Below are positions 19,004 to 28,285 of a DNA stretch of 64,000 bases, one piece after another. The DNA lies in the NCBI GenBank assembly GCA_009996615.1, contig JAACZU010000006.1:1-64000 (forward strand), in the 5' to 3' direction. The notes under the pieces are model-generated. The model worked only from the letters and a program-made list of their open reading frames with translations, was not told the origin of the DNA and did not search any database. Position 1 is the first letter of the stretch. Every line of letters begins with the position of its first letter. A program made the position numbers and the translations under genes. Source of the DNA: Rhodanobacteraceae bacterium (lineage in GTDB: Bacteria > Pseudomonadota > Gammaproteobacteria > Xanthomonadales > Rhodanobacteraceae).

Positions 19004-20254
19004 TCATTCGATGTCGTAGGCGTCGTAGAAGATCACGTCCGGATCGATGACCTGGCCGAGGCGCGCGAGGCCGTTGCGCGAGCTGGCGCCGACCTTGGCG
19101 AACTCGCCGCCGAAGTAGAGGCGCTTGCGCACGCCGTCTTCGTGCAGCGCGAGCACGCGCGCGTCCGGATTCGGCAGCCAGCCGGTGTCGCGCGCGCCGG
19201 CGCCGCTCGTGGCCAAGCGCATCAGGTTCGCGTACGGCTGCGGCGTGGTGCCGCTGAAGCTGCCGCCGGCGTACAGCCACGGCCCGAGCAGCACCAGCGC
19301 GCGCACCTGCGCGTTCGGCTGCGGCTTCCAGGTCGTGTCGGGCGCACCGGTCTGCGCATTCACGCGCAGCAGGTGCTGCTGCGAGTTGGCGGCGAAGAAG
19401 TCGCCGCCAATGTACAGCGTGCTGCGGTCCGGGCTCAGCGCGAGCGCGTAGGCGTAGCGCTCGCCGCCGTTGACCGGCGTGTCGAACGCGCTCGGCGTGG
19501 CCGGCGCGGTCAGCGAGATGCGCGCGACGCTGGCGCGCGCCTGGCCGGCGATCTGGCGGAAGTAGCCGCCGACGATCAGGTCGGTGCCGGTGTGCAGCAG
19601 GCTGCGCACGTTGCCGCGGCCGCTCGCGCTCGGCGTCGGCGTGACGAACGCCTGCGTCTGCGCGCGCCAGGCCGGGTCGATCGCGCCGGTCTGGCTGTCG
19701 AGGCGGGCCACGCCCCACAGGTCCTGCGCGGTGAAGTCGCCGCCGGCGTAGACCGCGTCGGCGCCGACCGCGATCGCGTGCACGGTGTCGGTCGGGCCGT
19801 CGAGGTTGGCGCGCCAGGCTTCGACGAGTTCGCCGTCGGCGGTCAGCTTGGCGATGTTCGGGCGCGTCGCGCCGTTGACCATCTGGAAGCGGCCGCCGAT
19901 GTAGATGAAGCCGCCGTGGACCACGATCGCGTTGACCTGCACCGCACCGGCGGACGCGATCAGCACGCGGAAGTCCGGATCCAGCGTGCCGTCGGCGTTC
20001 AGGCGCAGCAGGCTGAACCGCTCGATGCCGCTCGCGGTGCGCTCGAAGTCGCCGCCGACGAGGATCTTGCGCGTGCCTTGCGCGGCGAACGCGCGCACGT
20101 TGCCGTTGACGAGTTGCGCGCCGCCGTTGTTGCGCAGCAGGCCGAGGTCGGGATCGGCATCGGCGAGCTGGGCGTGGGTCGGGGCGCTCAGGCTTGCCAG
20201 CGCGGCCATCGCGGCGAACAGGAAGGCGCGCGCGGCGTGGGTGGGACGGACCAT
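19004..20254 (-). CDS. Secreted delta-60-repeat propeller with DAYD tag
   Basis: The 416-aa protein has a signal peptide ending near residue 28 (APTHA/QLAD) and an AAGGAG site five bases before the ATG at 20254. Repeats such as LLRLNADGTLDPDF and the phrase G-G-D-F (LVGGDFER, YAGGDFTA, YIGGDFFA, FGGEFAK) match the delta-60 propeller repeat. It ends DVIFYDAYDIE, a Tyr variant of the C-terminal tag. Its stop lies 66 bases from the stop of the convergent propeller gene. A surface or secreted binding role is likely, but there is no direct clue to a ligand. Confidence 0.82.
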   Translation of the reverse strand: MVRPTHAARAFLFAAMAALASLSAPTHAQLADADPDLGLLRNNGGAQLVNGNVRAFAAQGTRKILVGGDFERTASGIERFSLLRLNADGTLDPDFRVLIASAGAVQVNAIVVHGGFIYIGGRFQMVNGATRPNIAKLTADGELVEAWRANLDGPTDTVHAIAVGADAVYAGGDFTAQDLWGVARLDSQTGAIDPAWRAQTQAFVTPTPSASGRGNVRSLLHTGTDLIVGGYFRQIAGQARASVARISLTAPATPSAFDTPVNGGERYAYALALSPDRSTLYIGGDFFAANSQQHLLRVNAQTGAPDTTWKPQPNAQVRALVLLGPWLYAGGSFSGTTPQPYANLMRLATSGAGARDTGWLPNPDARVLALHEDGVRKRLYFGGEFAKVGASSRNGLARLGQVIDPDVIFYDAYDIE

Positions 20255-20625
20255 CGTTGCTCCTTGGGCTGCGGGAATTGCAGTCCTGTACGGAGTCTGG
20301 GGCGCGAGCCCATCGCCTCGGCGCGCACTTGCGCCAAGGCGTGGGCCACGCGCGCCGGAGGGTGCGGTGCCGCTCCGAAGGCGCAGGGTGGGGCGCAGCC
20401 GCGTGGCAGGGCCGGGCGGAGCGCACGCGCGTGGCGGCGGGTCCCACCAGGTACTCGGTGGGACTCGCCGCTACGCGGCTGCGTCCCACCCTGCGCGCCT
20501 GCGGGCCGCCGCACGGTTGCGTTCCGCCCTGCCGTTGGTGCGGCAGGGCCGATGCTTCCGGAGGCGCAAAAACAAAACGGGCCGCATTGGCGGCCCGTTT
20601 TGCTGTTACCGGTGAAGAAGGAGGC
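20255..20625. repeat. Repeat-rich intergenic region
   Basis: No gene is seen. Bases 20440-20500 carry the inverted pair GTCCCACC / GGTGGGAC with the phrase GACTCGCCGCTACGCGGC, which recurs near 53201-53290. Around 20360-20400 is a related GGGTGGGGCGCAGCCGCG segment. The terminator of the next gene closes the region. Confidence 0.6.
20574..20601 (-). terminator. Terminator of the 966-aa secreted-protein gene
   Basis: A perfect 12-bp stem (20574-20585 with 20590-20601, loop ATTG) has AACGGGCCGC arms and a T-rich tail on the minus strand. It lies 25 bases past the stop at 20626. Confidence 0.85.
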
Positions 20626-23526
20626 TTACTGGCAGACCTCGACCTTCACGTTCTGCACGTACATGCCGTTCGGTGCCGGCGCGGTCGTGTTCGAGTCGGA
20701 GACCGCACGCCAGCGCAGCTGCACGTCCTGCCCCTCGAAGCCGTCGAGGTCGACGATCGAGTGGGTCGGCGTCGTGCTCGGCGCTTGGCACCAGGCCAGC
20801 GTGCCGGCATTCACCTCGCCCGGCGCGACGATGCCGTCGTAGGCGTCGGTGAACAGGCGGCTGCCGTCGAGGTAGCTGAACGCACCGGTGCCGGCCTTGA
20901 TCTCCATCGAACCGTTGTCCCAGCACGAGCCGGGGCCGTTGTCCTCGAACTTGTGGAACGTGTCGAACGACAGGATCGTCGCCGCCACGCCGCCCGGGAT
21001 CGTGATCGTCGGCGAGATCAGGCCGCGGTCGCTCGTCACCGAGTTGTTCGGGATGCCCCAGGCGGTGCCGGTCAGGCCGGTGCCGCTCGGCGGGGTCATG
21101 CGCGACCAGTTGGTGCCACCGCTGCCGTTGGTGGTCCAGCCGGTGACGTCATCCTGGAACACGACGGTCGAGGTCGTGCCGGCCGGGCACTGGCCGGGCA
21201 CGCCGGTCGTGAACGCGTAGGTCGCCGAGGTCGGGCCGTTGCCGCAGTAGTTCTTCGGCGTGACGCGCCAGAAGTACTGCGTCTCGTTGGCGAGCGAGAT
21301 GTCCGTGGCCCACGAGGTGCCGTTCACCGTGGCGCTGGCCACGATGTTCGTGAACGCGGCGTCGCTCGCGACTTCGACCAGGTAGGTGTTGGCCGGCGAG
21401 GTCGCCAGCGAGGGCAGCGCGACGCCATCGAAGCCGTCGCCGAACAGGCGGTCATCCATGGGCATTTCTTCCCAGCGCAGCGTCGGGCGCACCTTCGCGC
21501 CGGCGGCGCCGTCGGCCGGCGCGACCAGGTGTGGCGCACCCGGTCCGGTGGCGGACACGCCCAGGCTCAGTCCGGTCAGCGAGCGCGTCATCGCGCCGCT
21601 AGTGCCGTCGATGCTGAAGGCGTACTCGCCCGAGGCGAGCGCGGCACCGCCGGTCAGGGTCAGGGTCGAGCTGCCCGGCGCATTGACCGGGTTGGCGGAG
21701 AACGCCGCGCTGACGCCGGTCGGCAAGCCGTTGGCGACCAGCGAAACCGGGCCGGTGAAGCCGTTGAGCACGCCCGCACGCAGCGCGTAGGCCGGATCGC
21801 CGCTGGCGGTCGCGCCGCACATCTCCACGCGCTTGTCGGAGTCGGCCACGACCGCGAAGTTCGCATCGCCGCAGCCGTCGAACTTGAACGAGCACACGCG
21901 CGTGCGCCACGACGACGATGCGGTCGTCGCGTAGTACTCGGTGGTGAAGTAGAACGTGCACTGGTCGACCGGATCCACGCTCATCGAGGTGTAGTCGCCC
22001 CAGCGGTTGCTCGAGCTGGTCTGCGAGCCGTTGGCGACGCCCGCGGTGCAGCTCTGCTCGTCGCGCAGCATGCCGGCCGGGTCTTCGAGCTTGCGGCCGT
22101 TGATCTCGATCTGCGGGCGCATGGACGAGCTGGAGTGCGAGTAGCCGACGCCGATGTTGCCGCTCTTGTCGATCGCGATGCCGCCCATCCAGCGATGGGT
22201 CGCGTCCGGCGCGTAGATGCCCTGGTCGACGATGTGCTTGTCGAGACCGCCCGGCTGCGCTGCCGGCGCACCGTGGTCATCGAGGTTGAAATGCACCCAG
22301 CGGATGCCGGCCTGCTGGGTCGCGCCCTGCACGACGTGGTTGACCACCAGCGACAGGCGCGTCGGCGCATCGGCCGGGAACGCGCGGCCGGTGGCGCGGT
22401 ACATCAGGTTCGAGCCGAACGAGTTCAGGCCGTTGGCGGTGCCCTGCTGCGGCACGTTGTCGTAGAACGGCGTGAACGGCTGGCCGGCGACGCGGATCGG
22501 GTCGTTGATCGGCGTGATCGTGCTGCTGGTCGGGTTGGCCCAGTTCAGGCACAGGTCCCAGAACAGGTATTCGCTGGTGTCCGAGTCGAAGTGCACGTAC
22601 GACGGGCACGCGTTGGCCGGCGCCGCGAGCTGGCCGGACAGGTTGATCGGCTGCACGCCGTAGGCGTCGACGCCGGCGTAGCGCAGCATCGCGGCCGGCT
22701 GGCCGGCGAGCATCTTGTCGCGCTCCAGCGCGATCAGTGCCGCACCCTGGAACGCGCTCGCGGTGTCGAATTCATGCGTGATCAGCAGGTACGCGTCCTG
22801 GCTGCCGCTCTCGTCGGTCCACACGCCCATCTTCGGGTAGTCGCCGAAGTTCGGCCAGTTGAACTCGTAGCGGTAGTAGGTGCCCAGCGGATCGGAGGTC
22901 GTCGAAACCGCCACGCACTGCGCGTACGGCGCGCTGGTCACGAACTGGCTCATCACCCAGCGCTGCGCGCGCGCATCCCACAGCGCGATCGGGTCGCCGG
23001 CGTTGGTGGTCTCGCACTTGCCGCCGAAGCCGGTGAAGAACGTGTTGCCCTTCTTCGGCGTTGCCGTGGCCGGGTTCACCGCGCCGGTGGTCTTGTCGAA
23101 GATCTGGTAGGACGAGTTGACCCACTGGATGTAGTGCTGGTCGCTGACGTCGCCGTTGGTGTCCGGCGGCAGGCAGCCGCAGCCGGAGGTCGTCGAGGTG
23201 ATCGCGTCGAAGGCGAGATCGACCACCGGCGCCGGCACGTTCATCGCGCTGCGCTGCACCGCGTCGTAGTCCGGCAGCAGCGGGCTGGGCCGGTTGACCG
23301 GCTTGAGCAGGATGTTCGGCACCGGCACGCCTTCGGTCTCCTCGCCTGCCGTCGCCGAGTCGGGGGGCAGGTTCCTGAGGATGTCGCGCAGCGGGGCGGA
23401 CACGTCGTGGCGGGTGGCCTGGATCACCGTCGGCCGGTTATCGGCGGCATGCGCCGCCACGGAGGCGAGCACCGCCAATGGGCCGGCGACGCACAGGGCG
23501 GCCGGCAGGAAACGCGACAAAGCCAT
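20626..23526 (-). CDS. Large secreted multidomain protein with internal GFD/AYD tags
   Basis: The 966-aa protein starts at the ATG at 23526 behind GGGAG. The signal peptide ends near residue 28 (SVAAHA/ADNRP). The first ~550 residues contain a propeller-like domain seen in secreted bacterial proteins (CGCLPPDTNGDVSDQHYIQ, IALWDARAQRWVMSQF, WMGGIAIDKSGNIGVGYS). A fibronectin-III-like segment follows (TYLVEVASDAAF, QYFWRVTPKN), then a jelly-roll C-terminal domain (GLISPTITIPGG). The tag motif appears inside the chain as DRLFGDGFDG near residue 700 and SRLFTDAYDG near 890, not at the end. No catalytic residues are identified. A secreted protein gene lies 84 bases upstream on the same strand. Confidence 0.82.
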   Translation of the reverse strand: MALSRFLPAALCVAGPLAVLASVAAHAADNRPTVIQATRHDVSAPLRDILRNLPPDSATAGEETEGVPVPNILLKPVNRPSPLLPDYDAVQRSAMNVPAPVVDLAFDAITSTTSGCGCLPPDTNGDVSDQHYIQWVNSSYQIFDKTTGAVNPATATPKKGNTFFTGFGGKCETTNAGDPIALWDARAQRWVMSQFVTSAPYAQCVAVSTTSDPLGTYYRYEFNWPNFGDYPKMGVWTDESGSQDAYLLITHEFDTASAFQGAALIALERDKMLAGQPAAMLRYAGVDAYGVQPINLSGQLAAPANACPSYVHFDSDTSEYLFWDLCLNWANPTSSTITPINDPIRVAGQPFTPFYDNVPQQGTANGLNSFGSNLMYRATGRAFPADAPTRLSLVVNHVVQGATQQAGIRWVHFNLDDHGAPAAQPGGLDKHIVDQGIYAPDATHRWMGGIAIDKSGNIGVGYSHSSSSMRPQIEINGRKLEDPAGMLRDEQSCTAGVANGSQTSSSNRWGDYTSMSVDPVDQCTFYFTTEYYATTASSSWRTRVCSFKFDGCGDANFAVVADSDKRVEMCGATASGDPAYALRAGVLNGFTGPVSLVANGLPTGVSAAFSANPVNAPGSSTLTLTGGAALASGEYAFSIDGTSGAMTRSLTGLSLGVSATGPGAPHLVAPADGAAGAKVRPTLRWEEMPMDDRLFGDGFDGVALPSLATSPANTYLVEVASDAAFTNIVASATVNGTSWATDISLANETQYFWRVTPKNYCGNGPTSATYAFTTGVPGQCPAGTTSTVVFQDDVTGWTTNGSGGTNWSRMTPPSGTGLTGTAWGIPNNSVTSDRGLISPTITIPGGVAATILSFDTFHKFEDNGPGSCWDNGSMEIKAGTGAFSYLDGSRLFTDAYDGIVAPGEVNAGTLAWCQAPSTTPTHSIVDLDGFEGQDVQLRWRAVSDSNTTAPAPNGMYVQNVKVEVCQ

Positions 23527-23609
23527 ATCGGAAAACTCCCCAGCTAGGAAATGGCGGCAGACTTCAGCCCGATCGGCGCACGGCCGTCTCGCCGCGATCG
23601 GAAGCACGA

Positions 23610-24635
23610 TCAGTCGGATCCGTCCTTCCGCGCCCTCGCAGCGGCGTCCAGCCGGTCGAGGCGACGCAGATGATCGTCGAGGAACTTGCGGGTCTGCGTC
23701 GGCAACTGCGGATCGGCCAGCGCGTTCATGATCGCTGGCCGCTCGGCTGCCGGGAAGTCCCGGCGCAGCAGCAGACTGGCCCGCTCGGCCAACGCCGGGT
23801 TCGCACCGTGCAGCCATCGCTGCAACCCATCCGGCGGAACCCTGATTGCCCCTTGGCCGAGCACGTCGAACGACACCAGGACGAGTCCGGATGGGTCCGA
23901 AGCCGCGTCAGAATATCCGTCCACGGGCGTAGTTGTCACTACGCGCACGGCCTCGGCCTGCCACCAGTCGCCCAGGTACCGGGGCTGGTTCGCCGCGGTC
24001 TGCAGGAGCAGTGCGCGCGCCGGCAATGCGGTCTTCGGATCGCGCGCGGCCCGCTCGACCTGCGCGCGCCCCTTGTCCTGCACGCGTTCGCGCAGCTCCG
24101 GGTCCAGTGCGATCTCGCCGGCGGCCAGATACTGCAATTGCGGATCGTCGCCGGCCAGCGCCTGCATGACCAGCTCGTAGAAGCGGCGCGACTCGCGCGC
24201 ATGCTCGCTGCGACCGGCCTTGAGCAGGGCCCGCACGGCCGGGATGTCGCGGAACAGCGCCGGCTCCATGCCGAGGCTGACCAGCAGCACCGGCCCCTCC
24301 GGGTTCGCCACCATGCCGCCGAGTCGGCGGTCCGGCCGGTACATCGAATAGCCGAAGACGTAGCGCTCGCCGACCTTCGCCGTGGCCAGCACCGACGCCG
24401 GCACGCTGACGTCGATCTGCGCCGACGGGCGCGGCTTGCCGGCCAGCACCTCGCCGCGCGCGAACACGATGCGCCCGGCCGGATTGACCTCGAGCACCGA
24501 TCCGGCGACGAGGAGGTTGCCCGGCGCATGCAGCAGTTCGAGCGGCGGCTGGATCGGCGCCCCCGTGGCCAGGCGCGCGCCGAATGCGAGGAGAAGGATC
24601 GAGAAGACGCGCGTGGCGGCGCGATTGAAGGACAT
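23610..24635 (-). CDS. Secreted hypothetical protein
   Basis: I do not recognise this 341-aa protein. It starts at the ATG at 24635 with a signal peptide (FSILLLAFGARLATG/APIQ). Residues ~25-125 look like an all-beta domain (LVAGSVLEVNPAGRIVFARGEVLAG, YVFGYSMYRPDRRLGG). The rest is helical and Ala/Leu/Arg-rich, as in HEAT-like helical repeats. No active-site pattern or C-terminal GFE tag is seen. It precedes the 966-aa secreted protein by 84 bases on the same strand and may share its transcript. Confidence 0.7.
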   Translation of the reverse strand: MSFNRAATRVFSILLLAFGARLATGAPIQPPLELLHAPGNLLVAGSVLEVNPAGRIVFARGEVLAGKPRPSAQIDVSVPASVLATAKVGERYVFGYSMYRPDRRLGGMVANPEGPVLLVSLGMEPALFRDIPAVRALLKAGRSEHARESRRFYELVMQALAGDDPQLQYLAAGEIALDPELRERVQDKGRAQVERAARDPKTALPARALLLQTAANQPRYLGDWWQAEAVRVVTTTPVDGYSDAASDPSGLVLVSFDVLGQGAIRVPPDGLQRWLHGANPALAERASLLLRRDFPAAERPAIMNALADPQLPTQTRKFLDDHLRRLDRLDAAARARKDGSD

Positions 24636-24738
24636 GCGGCACCGGATCGGTTGCGGAAGGGCGGTCCGGCGCTGTCGCGGCTGGACCACTTCGCAGGCTA
24701 CCGGAGTGCGCGGTGGGGCGGAAGCGTGCGGGCAGCTG

Positions 24739-24772
24739 AAAAAGCAACGGGCCGCGCGAGGCGGCCCGTTGC
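24739..24772 (-). terminator. Terminator of metK
   Basis: A perfect 12-bp stem (24744-24755 with 24761-24772, loop GCGAG) ends in a five-T run on the minus strand. It lies about 50 bases past the metK stop. Confidence 0.85.
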
Positions 24773-24820
24773 ATGGCGATCGTGCCCCGATCGCGCGGAT
24801 CCGGCGGTGCCGGACCGGGA

Positions 24821-26023
24821 TTACTTCCTGATGCCGGCCGCCTTGCGCAGTTCGGCCGCCTTGTCGGTCTTCTCCCACGAGAACGCGGTGAACGTCTCGC
24901 CGTTGGCCAGCTTCACCTCGAGCGGGTTGCGGCCGAAGTGGCCGTAGCTCGCGGTCGCCTGGTACATCGGGTGCACCAGGTCGAGCATCTGGATGATGCC
25001 GTAGGGGCGCAGGTCGAAGTGGTCGCGGATCAGCTTCTCGATCTTGTGGTCCTCGATCTTGCCGGTGCCGAACGTGGTCACCGAGATCGAGGTCGGGTGC
25101 GCGACGCCGATCGCGTAGGACACCTGCACCTCGCAGCGGTCGGCGATGCCGGCCGCGACGATGTTCTTGGCGACGTAGCGCGCCGCATATGCGGCCGAGC
25201 GGTCGACCTTGGACGGGTCCTTGCCCGAGAACGCGCCGCCGCCGTGGCGTGCCCAGCCGCCGTAGGTGTCGACGATGATCTTGCGGCCGGTCAGGCCGCA
25301 ATCGCCGACCGGGCCGCCGATGACGAACTTGCCGGTCGGGTTGATGTGGAACTTGGTGCCCTTGTGCACCCACTTCTTCGGCAGCACCGGATCGATGATG
25401 TGCGCGCGCACGGCTTCGACCAGGTCCTTCTGCTTGACGCCCGGATCGTGCTGCGTCGACAGCACGACCGCGTCGATCGCGACCGCCTTGCCGTCCTCGT
25501 AGCGCAGCGTGACCTGGCTCTTCGCGTCCGGGCGCAGCCACGGCAGCGGCGAGTTCTTCTTCTTGCGCACCTTGGCCTGCTGCTCGACCAGACGATGCGA
25601 CAGGTGGATCGCGGCCGGCATGTAGCTGTCGGTCTCGTTGGTGGCGTAGCCGAACATCAGGCCCTGGTCGCCGGCGCCCTGGTCTTCCGGGTTCTTGCGG
25701 TCGACGCCCTGGTTGATGTCGGGCGACTGCTTGCCGATCAGGTTCAGCACGCCGCAGGTGGCGCCGTCGAAGCCGACGTCGGAGGAGTCGTAGCCGATGT
25801 CGGTGATGACCTTGCGCGTCAGCGCCTCGAGGTCGATCCACGCGCTGGTGGTGATCTCGCCGGCGACGATCGCCACGCCGGTCTTGACCATGGTTTCACA
25901 CGCCACGCGCGCGCGCTTGTCCTGGGTCAGGATCGCGTCGAGGACGGCATCGGAAATCTGGTCGGCGACCTTGTCCGGATGGCCTTCGGAGACCGATTCG
26001 GAGGTGAAGAGATAGCTGCTCAT
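24821..26023 (-). CDS. metK: S-adenosylmethionine synthase
   Basis: The 400-aa cytoplasmic enzyme makes SAM from methionine and ATP. Family signatures are present in order: [14 protein letters not shown] at the N-terminus (ATP site), [12 protein letters not shown] near residue 120, and the glycine loop [16 protein letters not shown]. The C-terminus is slightly longer than in E. coli. The ATG at 26023 gives the standard [18 protein letters not shown] start. In the activated-methyl cycle it works with ahcY, which lies on the same strand 7.5 kb away with secreted-protein genes between them. A -10-like TATGAT lies 50 bases upstream. Confidence 0.97.
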   Translation of the reverse strand: MSSYLFTSESVSEGHPDKVADQISDAVLDAILTQDKRARVACETMVKTGVAIVAGEITTSAWIDLEALTRKVITDIGYDSSDVGFDGATCGVLNLIGKQSPDINQGVDRKNPEDQGAGDQGLMFGYATNETDSYMPAAIHLSHRLVEQQAKVRKKKNSPLPWLRPDAKSQVTLRYEDGKAVAIDAVVLSTQHDPGVKQKDLVEAVRAHIIDPVLPKKWVHKGTKFHINPTGKFVIGGPVGDCGLTGRKIIVDTYGGWARHGGGAFSGKDPSKVDRSAAYAARYVAKNIVAAGIADRCEVQVSYAIGVAHPTSISVTTFGTGKIEDHKIEKLIRDHFDLRPYGIIQMLDLVHPMYQATASYGHFGRNPLEVKLANGETFTAFSWEKTDKAAELRKAAGIRK

Positions 26024-26073
26024 CGCGGCGATATATCCTTCAATGCGGATGAATGGATGGACGAAAGCCGCGC

Positions 26074-26079
26074 ATCATA
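26074..26079 (-). promoter_or_regulatory. -10 element upstream of metK
   Basis: TATGAT on the minus strand matches the -10 consensus at 5 of 6 positions, preceded by a TG one base away (extended -10 style). The leader to the metK ATG is about 45 bases. No riboswitch was recognised in it. Confidence 0.45.
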
Positions 26080-26139
26080 CACGCGCCCGGGCCGGCTTGC
26101 ATGAATGCACGGCACACGCGTGCAGTGGTGGATCTGCAT

Positions 26140-26210
26140 GTAGGGGCGGGCCACGCCCGCGACAGGTCAGGCGCCGGTGTTCGTGGGTCGCGGGCATGGC
26201 CCGCTCCTAC
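26140..26210. repeat. REP-like inverted repeat
   Basis: Arms at 26140-26163 and 26187-26210 are of the GTAGGAGCGGGCCATGCCCG type. The same element recurs at 52150-52243 and 63169-63233, with a variant at 29282-29338. The right arm supplies the stop codon that would end the broken VOC gene. Confidence 0.85.
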
Positions 26211-26599
26211 GACAGGTCGGGCCAGGTGTTGAGGTGCGGCCCGAACGCCGCGCGCTGGCGGCGCACGATGCAGAAGCGGTGGCCGGTCGGTGCTTCCATC
26301 ACTCACCAGCGGCCGTGGCGGAACGCGATGCGCGTGGCGCCGAGCGCTTCGAGGCGCTGCACTTCGGCTTCGAGGTCGTCGGTTTCGATGTCGAGATGCA
26401 CGCGCGCGGCGTGCTCGACCTTCTGCAAAAGGATGATCGGCTCGTCGTCGGCCGTTTCGAGTTCGGCGTAGCGGCCGTCGCCATCCTGATCGACGGTGAC
26501 GATCGGCTTGCCGAGCGCGCCGCTCCAGAACGCCGCGGCCGGCGCGAGGTCCTCGACCGGGCAGTCGAGGACGAGGGTGCACAGGCGGCTGTGGTGCAT
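26207..26599 (-). pseudogene. VOC/glyoxalase-like gene with in-frame nonsense codon
   Basis: The frame from the ATG at 26599 encodes a ~130-residue single-domain VOC protein (LCTLVLDCPVEDLAPAAAFW, VHLDIETDDLEAEVQRLEALG) like the small glyoxalase/bleomycin-resistance-type proteins. Codon 99 is TGA (26303-26305), directly after Trp. The same frame continues as VMEAPTGHRFCIVRRQR to a TAG at 26207, which is exactly the family's usual C-terminal strand. A TGG-to-TGA change is the simplest explanation. The 98-aa product lacks the last beta strand and would probably not fold normally. A sequencing error is possible. Confidence 0.8.
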
Positions 26600-26611
26600 G
26601 GGATCACCTCC

Positions 26612-26683
26612 GTAGGCTGGGCGCGCGCAGCGCGACCGGCGCTTCAGCCGGCCGGCCTGCGGGCGTCCAGCCTACGACCCGGC
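26612..26683. repeat. Intergenic palindromic repeat
   Basis: A GGCTGGGCGCGC ... GACCGGCGCTT ... GCCGGCCGGCCTGCG ... CCAGCCTA composite. A reverse-oriented relative lies at 38984-39062. It is followed at 26715-26745 by CCCTAATCCC/CCAATCCC repeats of a kind also found near 33285 and 59244. Confidence 0.55.
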
Positions 26684-26749
26684 CTACGCCGGGACGACGA
26701 GCTTTTGGCTTTCCTGCGAATCCCTAATCCCGAATCACCAATCCCGGCC

Positions 26750-28180
26750 TTACTGCGGCAAGCCGAGGTCGTCGAGCAGCGCCTTCAGGAAGCGCGCCGC
26801 CTCGCCGCCGGTCGCGGCGCGGTGGTCGAAGGTCAGCGAGATCGGGATGCGGCGGTGCACCTCGATGCCGCCCATCACCGCGACGACGTCGTGGCAAAGC
26901 TTGCCGGCGCCGACGATGGCCACGCACGGCGGCACCACCACCGGCGTCGCGTAGCGGCCGGCGAACATGCCGAAGTTGGACAGGCTGATCGTGTAGCCGG
27001 ACAGTTCCGACGGCGGGATCGAGCGGTCGGCGACCTGCGCACGCAGGCGCTGGATCGCGGTGCGCACGCCGGCGCCGTCGAGCATGTCGGCATTGCGCAG
27101 CGCCGGCACGAACAGGCCGTCGTCGGTGTCGACCGCGATGCCAATGTCGACGTGCGGGTGCAGCGTGCGGGTCAGGTTGGCGCCGTCGAACCACGCGTTC
27201 AGCGCCGGCACCGCCTTGCACGCGGCGACGATCGCGCGGATCAGGCGCGCGGTGATGTCCTGCTTGCCGATCCACGCGTGCAGGTCGGCGTCGTCGACCA
27301 GCGTCGTCGGCACCACGTTCGCGTGCGCGTCGGCCATCACGCGCGCCATGTTGCGGCGCACGCCCTTGAGCTGTTCCGGCTGGCCGGTCGCGGCCACCGT
27401 CGGCGGCGTCGTGCGCATCGGCTTGCCGGCGGCAGAGACGGCGGTGCGCTGCGCGGCGGCCGGCATGGCCGGCGCGGGTTGCGGGCTGACGGCAGCCGGC
27501 TGCGGGGCGGCGGCGACGCGAGCCACCGGCGCCGCCGGCGCGGCGCCGATCTTCGCCGTACCGGCCGCGGCCGCATCCTTGACGTCCTTCAGTGTGACCA
27601 CGCCGCCGGCGCCGCTCGGGCGCACGCGGGCGAGGTCGACGCCGAGCTTCTTCGCCAGCGCGCGCACGGCCGGCACGGCCTTGACGCCGCCGACGCTGCT
27701 GAGCTGTTCGGTGTGCACGCGGTCGCTGGACTGCATCGCGCCGACCACGGTGCCTTCGTCGGCGCGCGCCGCTGCGCCGCCGTTCGCGCTGATCTCGCCG
27801 CCCTCGTCGGAGGCGACCACGCCCTGGTGATCCGGCGCCGGCGTGCCCGCACCGCCCATCGCGGCCGGTGCGGCCGGCTTCGGCGGCCCGTGGTGGTGGC
27901 CGGTGGCTTCCGCCTCGGCGCGCTGCGGCAGGTTCGGGTCGAGCTCGAATTCGGCCAGCACCGCGCCGGTCACGATCACGTCGCCGGCGCCGCCGTGCTT
28001 CTTCACGAGCTTGCCCGAATACGGCGAGGGCACTTCGACCACCGCCTTGGCGGTCTCCATCGAGACCAGCGGTTCATCGAGGCGTACGGTCGCCCCATCC
28101 GCGACCAGCCATTCGACGATGGTCGCGTCGGGCAGGCCTTCGCCGAGGTCGGGGAGGTGGAAGGGTTTGATGTCAGCCAT
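26750..28180 (-). CDS. 2-oxo acid dehydrogenase complex E2 (dihydrolipoamide acyltransferase)
   Basis: The 476-aa E2 core protein moves the acyl group from lipoyl-lysine to CoA. Residues 1-80 form one lipoyl domain with the modified Lys45 (METAKAV). An Ala/Pro-rich linker follows, then an E3/E1-binding domain (~170-205, VRALAKKLGVDLARV, GAGGVVTLKDV), another Ala/Pro linker, and the catalytic domain, with His453 in DHRAATG near the C-terminus. It is the third gene of an E1 alpha-E1 beta-E2 operon, separated from E1 beta by a palindromic repeat. No E3 gene is adjacent. The substrate (pyruvate or branched-chain 2-oxo acids) is not decided by sequence alone. Confidence 0.9.
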   Translation of the reverse strand: MADIKPFHLPDLGEGLPDATIVEWLVADGATVRLDEPLVSMETAKAVVEVPSPYSGKLVKKHGGAGDVIVTGAVLAEFELDPNLPQRAEAEATGHHHGPPKPAAPAAMGGAGTPAPDHQGVVASDEGGEISANGGAAARADEGTVVGAMQSSDRVHTEQLSSVGGVKAVPAVRALAKKLGVDLARVRPSGAGGVVTLKDVKDAAAAGTAKIGAAPAAPVARVAAAPQPAAVSPQPAPAMPAAAQRTAVSAAGKPMRTTPPTVAATGQPEQLKGVRRNMARVMADAHANVVPTTLVDDADLHAWIGKQDITARLIRAIVAACKAVPALNAWFDGANLTRTLHPHVDIGIAVDTDDGLFVPALRNADMLDGAGVRTAIQRLRAQVADRSIPPSELSGYTISLSNFGMFAGRYATPVVVPPCVAIVGAGKLCHDVVAVMGGIEVHRRIPISLTFDHRAATGGEAARFLKALLDDLGLPQ

Positions 28181-28204
28181 GGCGTGATCCAGTGCTCAGT
28201 GACT

Positions 28205-28276
28205 CGTCGTCCCGGCGAACGCCGGGACCCAGTGACTTTGGAAAGACGCTGGATCCCGGCGTTCGCCGGGATGACG
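28205..28276. repeat. Intercistronic palindrome between E1 beta and E2
   Basis: Arms at 28205-28227 and 28254-28276 (23 bp, one mismatch) are of the CGTCATCCCGGCGAACGCC type. In the transcript it would fold into a long hairpin between the two cistrons. Related elements lie at 6722, 33315 and 35091. Confidence 0.8.
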
Positions 28277-28285
28277 AAAAAGGGG

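Noticed and set aside
24821-26079. SAM riboswitch before metK
   Set aside because: The leader is only ~45 bases and shows none of the conserved SAM-riboswitch blocks.
26303-26305. TGA as a selenocysteine codon in the VOC gene
   Set aside because: The family has Trp here, there is no SECIS-like hairpin evident, and a one-base nonsense change is simpler.
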